A stretch of DNA of 64,000 nt from Alistipes sp. (GTDB taxonomy: Bacteria > Bacteroidota > Bacteroidia > Bacteroidales > Rikenellaceae), in assembly GCA_017465605.1 (NCBI GenBank), contig JAFTVW010000038.1, positions 52,096-116,095 on the forward strand. Direction: 5' to 3'. The notes below the pieces were generated by a model that was given only the letters and a program-made list of their open reading frames with translations, was not told the DNA's origin and did no database searches. The translations under genes were made by a program, and so were the position numbers. Positions 59,518 through 64,000 of this stretch are shown here, piece after piece. Each line of letters begins with the position of its first letter. Within the stretch, counting starts at the first letter, position 1.

Positions 59518-59952
59518 TTATTTGCAGGCAATCTTCTCCACGCGGCGAATGTGACGGCCACCCTCGAACTCTGTCGTAAGGAATGCGTCAACGATAGCCA
59601 TAGCCTCGTCGTTTGAAATGAATCGAGCGGGAAGTACTACCACGTTGGCATCGTTGTGCTGACGTGTAAGAGCTGCAATCTCGGCCTTCCAGCACAATCC
59701 TGCACGGATAGACTGGTGCTTGTTTAGGGTCATAGCCATACCCTCACCCGAGCCGCAAAGGCCAATTCCTCGTTTCAACTCGCCACTCTCGATAGCCTCA
59801 GCCAAAGCGTGACCAAAGTCGGGGTAGTCGATACTCTCCTCTGAGTGTGTGCCAAAGTCGGTCATTTCGTAACCCTTCGAGGCCAAGTAACCGACCAAAA
59901 ACTCTTTCATTTCATATCCTGCGTGGTCGCAGGCAATACCCAATTTTTTCAT
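59518..59952 (-). CDS. rpiB: Ribose 5-phosphate isomerase B
   Basis: 144 residues, standard length. It interconverts ribose 5-phosphate and ribulose 5-phosphate. Family motifs: GIACDHAGYEMKEFL, DYPDFGHALAEAIE, GIGLCGSGEGMAMTLNKH (Cys active-site region) and ARQHNDANVVVLPARF, here as TRQHNDANVVVLPARF. Complements rpe in the pentose phosphate pathway. A TATTTTTG -7 box (minus strand, 59981-59988) is 30 bases upstream. Cytoplasmic. Confidence 0.95.
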   Translation of the reverse strand: MKKLGIACDHAGYEMKEFLVGYLASKGYEMTDFGTHSEESIDYPDFGHALAEAIESGELKRGIGLCGSGEGMAMTLNKHQSIRAGLCWKAEIAALTRQHNDANVVVLPARFISNDEAMAIVDAFLTTEFEGGRHIRRVEKIACK

Positions 59953-60054
59953 ATCTTGTTGTGTTTAGTTTCCAATATTGCAAAAATATGAATTTTTTAT
60001 GGTTTTCACTCTGTTGGAACTGATATTTATATTAAATTGGTTAATTTTGCGACC

Positions 60055-60420
60055 GTGAAAATAATTTTGACCATATTGGGATTGCTTTCGCTTGGCTTGG
60101 CGGTGGCGGGAATATTTCTTCCGTTGCTACCCACTACGCCTTTGCTGTTGTTGTCGGCGTGGTGTTTTGTGCGTAGCTCCGAGCGATTGTACGAGTGGCT
60201 TATCTACAATCGTTATTTGGGCGAATATATCCGTAATTTTCGAGAATATAAAGCCATTCCAATACGCGCTAAGGTGGTGTCGGTAGTGTTGATATGGCTC
60301 ACCTTAGGTTATTGTGTGGTTGCAGTGGTCGCTGAGTATTGGTGGGCGCAGGTGGCTCTGCTGTTGCTCGCGTCGGCCATCACTTGGCATATCTTATCGT
60401 ATGCAACTCTGAGAAAATAA
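60055..60420 (+). CDS. DUF454 (YbaN-like) membrane protein
   Basis: 121 residues from a GTG at 60055, chosen because it follows a perfect -7 box TAATTTTG (60042-60049) so closely that the mRNA may be leaderless; a TTG at 60037 is the other option. Motifs: LGLAVAGIFLPLLPTTPLLL, WCFVRSSERLYEWL and a YLGEYIRNF turn, all typical of DUF454. About three membrane helices. Inner membrane; function unknown. Confidence 0.85.
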   Translation: MKIILTILGLLSLGLAVAGIFLPLLPTTPLLLLSAWCFVRSSERLYEWLIYNRYLGEYIRNFREYKAIPIRAKVVSVVLIWLTLGYCVVAVVAEYWWAQVALLLLASAITWHILSYATLRK

Positions 60421-60474
60421 CCTGTCTGCGTTCAATGGTCAAATTTGGAATATCTGTATTATGACATTGAAAAA

Positions 60475-60560
60475 AAATATTCTGCCCAACTCGATGTCAG
60501 ACAGAATATTTAATTTAATCAATTTTGAATTCTGAATTTTGAATTTTGAATTCCAAATTC
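60475..60560 (-). terminator. (AATTCAAA)n plus ATCGA-loop terminator of typA, family copy C
   Basis: Leftward from typA: four AATTCAAA-like repeats (60560-60523), then a 16-bp stem (60475-60490 with 60496-60511) with loop ATCGA and a run of T. Several pairs are G-U only on this strand, which suggests that the leftward RNA is the functional form. Confidence 0.85.
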
Positions 60561-60563
60561 TCA

Positions 60564-60572
60564 CCCCCCCCC
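60564..60572. repeat. Nine-C homopolymer between typA and its terminator
   Basis: A run of nine C on the plus strand lies 12 bp beyond the typA stop codon, in the 3'-UTR. A second nine-C run is at 13054-13062. Confidence 0.8.
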
Positions 60573-60584
60573 TCTGTCTTTGCA

Positions 60585-62390
60585 TTACTCTTGTTTTGCG
60601 GCACGCTTGCGGTCGATTTCGCTCAGTAGAATCTTTCTCAGACGCATCGACTTGGGGGTAACCTCCACATACTCGTCGGCCTTGATATACTCCAAAGCCT
60701 CCTCCAACGAAAATACCTTTGGTGGAACGATAACGGCCTTGTCGTCGGCTCCCGAAGCACGCATATTTGTAAGCTGCTTGGCCTTTGTTACGTTGATTGT
60801 GATATCGCCTGAGCGGGTGCTTTCGCCCACAACCTGACCGCAATACACCTCCTCCATCGGCGAGATGAAGAAGCGGCCTCTATCTTGCAGTTTGTCAATC
60901 GAGTATGCGTATGCTGTACCAGTCTCAGAAGCGATAAGCGAGCCGTTTGTGCGCATCTCAATATCGCCCATCCACGGCTCAAAGTCCTTCAAGCGGTGGG
61001 TCATAATAGCCTCGCCAGCGGTGGCTGTGAGCATAGTAGAACGCAGACCGATAATACCTCGCGATGGTACCAAAAACTCCAATCGTGTACGCTCACCGTC
61101 GGATTCCATATTCACAATGTTACCCTTGCGTTTTGTGACCATTTCGATAACCGTGCCTGCATACTCATCGGGGCAGTCAACTGTCATCTCCTCCACAGGC
61201 TCGCATTTCACGCCATCAATCTCCTTGATGATGACCTTTGGTTGTCCTACCTGCAACTCATAACCCTCGCGGCGCATGGTCTCAACCAATACCGAGAGAT
61301 GCAACACTCCACGACCATACACGATGAACGAATCGGCATTCTGTCCGGGCTCAACTCGCAGCGCAAGGTTGCGCTCTAACTCTCTGTCCAAACGCTCCTT
61401 CAAGTGGCGTGAAGTTACAAATTTTCCATCACGACCGAAGAAAGGCGAGTTGTTGATGGTGAAGAGCATCGACATTGTGGGCTCATCAATGGCAATTGGG
61501 GGCAGTGGCTCAGGATTCTCGAAGTCGCAAATCGTGTCGCCAATCTCAAATCCTTCGATTCCGACAAGGGCGCAAATCTCACCGCACTCAACCTTCTCAA
61601 CTTTGGTCTTTCCCAAACCTTCGAATACCATCAACTCCTTGATGCGTGTCTTGATGCGAGTCACGCCATCACGCTTTGCGAGGGTGACGTTTTGACCCGC
61701 GCGAAGTTCACCACGAGTGAGCTTTCCCACTGCGATACGACCGACATATGGCGAGTATTCGAGCGATGTTACAAGCATCTGAGGTGTTCCTTCCGATGAC
61801 TCAGGCTCGGGTATCTCGTCGATAATAGCATCGAGGAGTGGGGCGATTGAGTCGGTTGGCTCGTTCCAAATGTGCGACATCCAACCCTGCTTTGCCGAGC
61901 CGTAAATAGTTTTATAATCAAGCTGCTCCTCAGTGGCGTCGAGCGAGAACATCAAATCGAATACCTGCTCGTTCACCACCTCTGGGCGGCAGTTGGGCTT
62001 GTCCACTTTGTTGATTACCACAATGGGTTTCTTGCCCAGCGACAATGCTTTCTGCAATACGAAACGTGTCTGCGGCATAGTTCCCTCGAAGGCATCTACC
62101 AAAAGCAGCACACCGTCGCACATATTCAGCACGCGCTCCACCTCACCTCCGAAGTCGGCGTGACCTGGGGTGTCGATGATGTTAATCTTGTAATCCTTAT
62201 ATATAACCGATACGTTTTTCGATAGAATGGTGATGCCTCGCTCTCTTTCGAGGTCGTTGTTATCCATAATCAGGTCACCTGTGTTTGTCTCGGTGCGGAG
62301 CAGATGGCCTGCAACAATCATTTTATCTACAAGTGTAGTCTTGCCGTGATCCACGTGGGCAATGATAGCAATGTTGCGAAGTTTTTGCAT
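60585..62390 (-). CDS. typA: Ribosome-associated GTPase TypA/BipA
   Basis: 601 residues from the ATG at 62390 (MQKLRNIAIIAHVDHGKTTL). Translational GTPase family: G1 AHVDHGKTTL, G2 RERGITILSK, G3 DTPGHADFGGEV, G4 NKVDK, then domain II and the BipA-specific C-terminal region (KRKGNIVNMESDGERTRLEF, RGIIGLRSTMLT). It assists ribosome assembly and stress adaptation. The C-terminus SEIDRKRAAKQE is complete. A TAACTTTG -7 box (minus, 62411-62418) lies upstream, facing the aroB promoter. Confidence 0.96.
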   Translation of the reverse strand: MQKLRNIAIIAHVDHGKTTLVDKMIVAGHLLRTETNTGDLIMDNNDLERERGITILSKNVSVIYKDYKINIIDTPGHADFGGEVERVLNMCDGVLLLVDAFEGTMPQTRFVLQKALSLGKKPIVVINKVDKPNCRPEVVNEQVFDLMFSLDATEEQLDYKTIYGSAKQGWMSHIWNEPTDSIAPLLDAIIDEIPEPESSEGTPQMLVTSLEYSPYVGRIAVGKLTRGELRAGQNVTLAKRDGVTRIKTRIKELMVFEGLGKTKVEKVECGEICALVGIEGFEIGDTICDFENPEPLPPIAIDEPTMSMLFTINNSPFFGRDGKFVTSRHLKERLDRELERNLALRVEPGQNADSFIVYGRGVLHLSVLVETMRREGYELQVGQPKVIIKEIDGVKCEPVEEMTVDCPDEYAGTVIEMVTKRKGNIVNMESDGERTRLEFLVPSRGIIGLRSTMLTATAGEAIMTHRLKDFEPWMGDIEMRTNGSLIASETGTAYAYSIDKLQDRGRFFISPMEEVYCGQVVGESTRSGDITINVTKAKQLTNMRASGADDKAVIVPPKVFSLEEALEYIKADEYVEVTPKSMRLRKILLSEIDRKRAAKQE

Positions 62391-62410
62391 AGTAATTGAA
62401 ATTAATCGCG

Positions 62411-62449
62411 CAAAGTTAATAATTATCTCGTTAAAATGTGCTACTTTTG
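62411..62449. promoter_or_regulatory. Divergent -7 boxes of typA and aroB
   Basis: TAACTTTG on the minus strand (62411-62418) and TACTTTTG on the plus strand (62442-62449) are both perfect -7 boxes. Neither has an exact TTTG at the usual distance. The two promoters overlap within 40 bp. Confidence 0.6.
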
Positions 62450-62474
62450 TTCTATTATTCAATCTAAGGCCGAT

Positions 62475-63491
62475 ATGAATTTTACAATCGATATTAAAAA
62501 TTGCAGTCGGGTAGTGGTTGGCAGTGCCGAGGCTTTGTTGCCTCAGTTGCTACCCTCGAAGAGGGTTATTGTGGTTTCGGATACCAATATCGACCGCCAC
62601 TATCACTCTCTGTTAGAGCAATATGACCACATTCTCATAGGACTTGGCGAGACCAGCAAGACTCTCCATACGGTTGATAATATCTATCGCCGATTCATCG
62701 AGTTGGGAGTTGACCGCTCGTGCTTTGTGTTGGGTATTGGCGGTGGAATCGTAACCGATGTGGCAGGCTTTGCGGCGGCAACATATATGCGAGGTTTGGA
62801 GTTTGGTTTTATCTCTACTTCGTTGCTGGGTCAGGTCGATGCAAGTGTGGGTGGAAAGAATGGTGTGAATGTAGATGGCTATAAAAATATGGTTGGTACA
62901 TTCTGCCAGCCGAAGTTTGTGGTGTGTGATGTCGATATGCTTCGCACGCTCTCGAGACGCGAATTCCGCACAGGCTTGGCCGAGATGATTAAGTCGGCGG
63001 TGATTGCCGATGCCGAGCTATTCAAGATGCTCGAAGAGTGCGATTTTTCATTGCTGCAACGCAATACCGCTCAACTCTCGGAGTTGGTTTTCAGGGCGAT
63101 AAAGGTGAAAGCTGATATTGTTGAACGTGATGAGCGGGAGACGGGTGACCGTCGTAAACTCAACTTGGGGCATACGCTGGCACACGCTATCGAAAAGTCC
63201 TCATCAAAGATGAATCACGGTGAGGCTGTGGCGGTAGGATTGGCCCATATTGCCGATGCTGCCCAACGGGGAGGGTTGCTTTCAGCGGAGGATAAGCAAC
63301 GTATTGTGGCTCTGCTCGAAAAGGCTGGATTCGCGCTCACGCCACCCGTTGAGATGCGTCGCCTGTTGAAGGAGGTGAAGAAAGACAAGAAGAGCGAGGG
63401 CGAGCAGATTTATGTTGTTTTCCCGCGTGCTATCGGAGAGTGCGTTGTGGAGAAGATGCCGCTTGAAGAGTTTAAGGCGTTGTTTAAGTAA
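62475..63491 (+). CDS. aroB: 3-Dehydroquinate synthase
   Basis: 338 residues from the ATG at 62475 (MNFTIDIKNCSRVVVGSAEA). It closes DAHP to 3-dehydroquinate, the second step of the shikimate pathway, with NAD+ and zinc. Visible motifs are GGGIVTDVAGFAAATYMRG, the substrate-binding TSLLGQVDASVGGKNGVN, KNMVGTFCQP, the zinc ligands Glu/His in EMIKSAVIADAELF and LNLGHTLAHAIE with NHGEAVAVGLAH. Length matches the short bacterial type. Cytoplasmic. Confidence 0.96.
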   Translation: MNFTIDIKNCSRVVVGSAEALLPQLLPSKRVIVVSDTNIDRHYHSLLEQYDHILIGLGETSKTLHTVDNIYRRFIELGVDRSCFVLGIGGGIVTDVAGFAAATYMRGLEFGFISTSLLGQVDASVGGKNGVNVDGYKNMVGTFCQPKFVVCDVDMLRTLSRREFRTGLAEMIKSAVIADAELFKMLEECDFSLLQRNTAQLSELVFRAIKVKADIVERDERETGDRRKLNLGHTLAHAIEKSSSKMNHGEAVAVGLAHIADAAQRGGLLSAEDKQRIVALLEKAGFALTPPVEMRRLLKEVKKDKKSEGEQIYVVFPRAIGECVVEKMPLEEFKALFK

Positions 63492-63530
63492 TAGCCTGCG
63501 TTATACGATTTTTTGTAGAGCTGATGCGGA
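63492..63530 (+). repeat. Right-end remnant of the imperfect-palindrome element
   Basis: Directly after the aroB stop comes ATAGCCTGCGTTATACGATT, matching the right arm of the element at 44548-44669 (ATAGCCTACATTATACGATT). The left half is missing. The following ~40 bases, with TTTTGGCG and TCTGCC, also match the sequence after the 44-kb element. Confidence 0.6.
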
Positions 63531-63555
63531 GGCTATTTTGGCGGTCTGCCAAAAT

Positions 63556-63626
63556 AATTCAAAATTCAAAATTCAAGATTCAAAATTCATTAATACTCTA
63601 TCTAACATCGAGTTGGATAGAGTATT
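63556..63626 (+). terminator. (AATTCAAA)n plus ATCGA-loop terminator of aroB, family copy D
   Basis: Four AATTCAAA-like repeats (63556-63588), then a 15-bp stem (63592-63606 with 63612-63626, one G-U) with loop ATCGA and TTTATT. Orientation is the same as the gene it follows. Confidence 0.85.
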
Positions 63627-64000
63627 TATTTATATATACGTCATTTCATATTTTTGCATCAATTAACCAGCGGTGATAGCACAAGAATCTATGCAAAAAT
63701 GTTGAAATCTACCGCTTATTAAAGACCTTGCAGAGAACAGCCAAAACTCTCCCTCTAAATTAGAGGGAGTCCCCGAAGGGGAGGGAGTGTGTCTTTGCCG
63801 CAAAGTAAATTCTTTGTAACGTGGGTTACTATCAGAATGACGGTTTTATGTTTTATTCCACTTTTTAGCCGTAAAAAGTGGAGCAAAAAGCGGCGCAATG
63901 ATAAATTTTAGGGGTCAGCCAATAAAATTTCCTAAAACAGATGCTTCGCACTTTTGAAGCAATCAAAAGGTCTCTGTTTTTTAACGGAAATTTCACCGCC
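63627..64000. other. Non-coding right edge with several hairpins
   Basis: No open frame is convincing. Seen: CTCCCTCTA-AAT-TAGAGGGAG (about 63749-63769) joined to TCCCC-GAA-GGGGA; CCACTTTTTA-GCCG-TAAAAAGTGG (about 63860-63883); and a nested hairpin AAAACAGA...TCTGTTTT with inner TGCTTC/GAAGCA (about 63943-63983). They look like repeat-type hairpins, possibly a junction to a mobile or repeat-rich region outside the window. Confidence 0.5.

Noticed and set aside
63932-64000. End of a leftward gene entering from the right edge
   Set aside because: The 22-codon frame lies over a nested hairpin and has no recognisable protein pattern.

Overview
This window looks like chromosomal DNA from a member of the Bacteroidota, most likely order Bacteroidales; a Rikenellaceae/Alistipes-like source is a guess from protein style only. 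The evidence is the repeated TTTG-N19-TAnnTTTG promoter pattern of this phylum, many SPII lipoproteins, fimbrillin-like, DUF4290, BF3164-like, CotH and PorT-type proteins, a split LysO exporter, and a BtuB/BtuG-type vitamin B12 locus. No phage, plasmid, insertion sequence, CRISPR array or rRNA operon was seen. There is one tRNA (Thr-GGT).

Left part (1-10 kb). A leftward operon runs TlpA-like protein (without CxxC) > lpxH > thyA > folA > GH127-like glycosidase. A divergent pair follows: DUF4290 and a sigma-54 activator-like protein whose receiver domain has lost its phosphorylation residues. Then come a HAD phosphatase and an NhaC antiporter, and a GT2 glycosyltransferase ending at a 19-bp bidirectional terminator.

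11-20 kb. A fimbrillin-like lipoprotein is preceded by an unannotated 39-residue peptide and a terminator-bearing leader. pfkA, a YbjQ protein and an envelope-stress-like cluster (PspC/PadR/DUF2807/PspC) follow, then the two-gene LysO exporter.

20-30 kb. metF-metH (methionine synthesis, B12-dependent), an XRE regulator with two small membrane proteins, a sialidase-fold lipoprotein, a GH16 enzyme and prfC.

30-45 kb. Two tandem CotH-kinase lipoproteins, tRNA-Thr, two tandem BF3164-like propeller lipoproteins, cutC, a transglutaminase-like lipoprotein, a second NhaC antiporter, a secreted sugar-isomerase-like protein and a possible clan-CD (C25-like) peptidase lipoprotein.

45-52 kb. A leftward vitamin B12 capture operon under a cobalamin riboswitch: small peptide > fimbrillin-like/DUF4465 lipoprotein > surface lipoprotein > BtuG-like propeller > BtuB-like TonB receptor > nitroreductase-like protein. 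It could supply the cofactor used by MetH at 20-24 kb.

52-64 kb. Housekeeping genes (aqpZ, rlmB, ABC-F, rpe, rpiB, typA, aroB) and two PorT-like barrels, interleaved with structured intergenic repeats.

The observations I rate highest are: (1) a paired module of a ~38-residue peptide (MEKQxYIxPE...GFAQSGG) plus a fimbrillin-like lipoprotein, present twice, each time behind a terminator-like hairpin and once under B12 control; (2) a ~124-bp imperfect-palindrome element, in tandem at 58.2-58.6 kb and singly at 44.5 kb, with covarying stems around conserved internal sequences; (3) a family of 3'-UTR terminators made of (AATTCAAA)n plus an ATCGA-loop hairpin, in four places.
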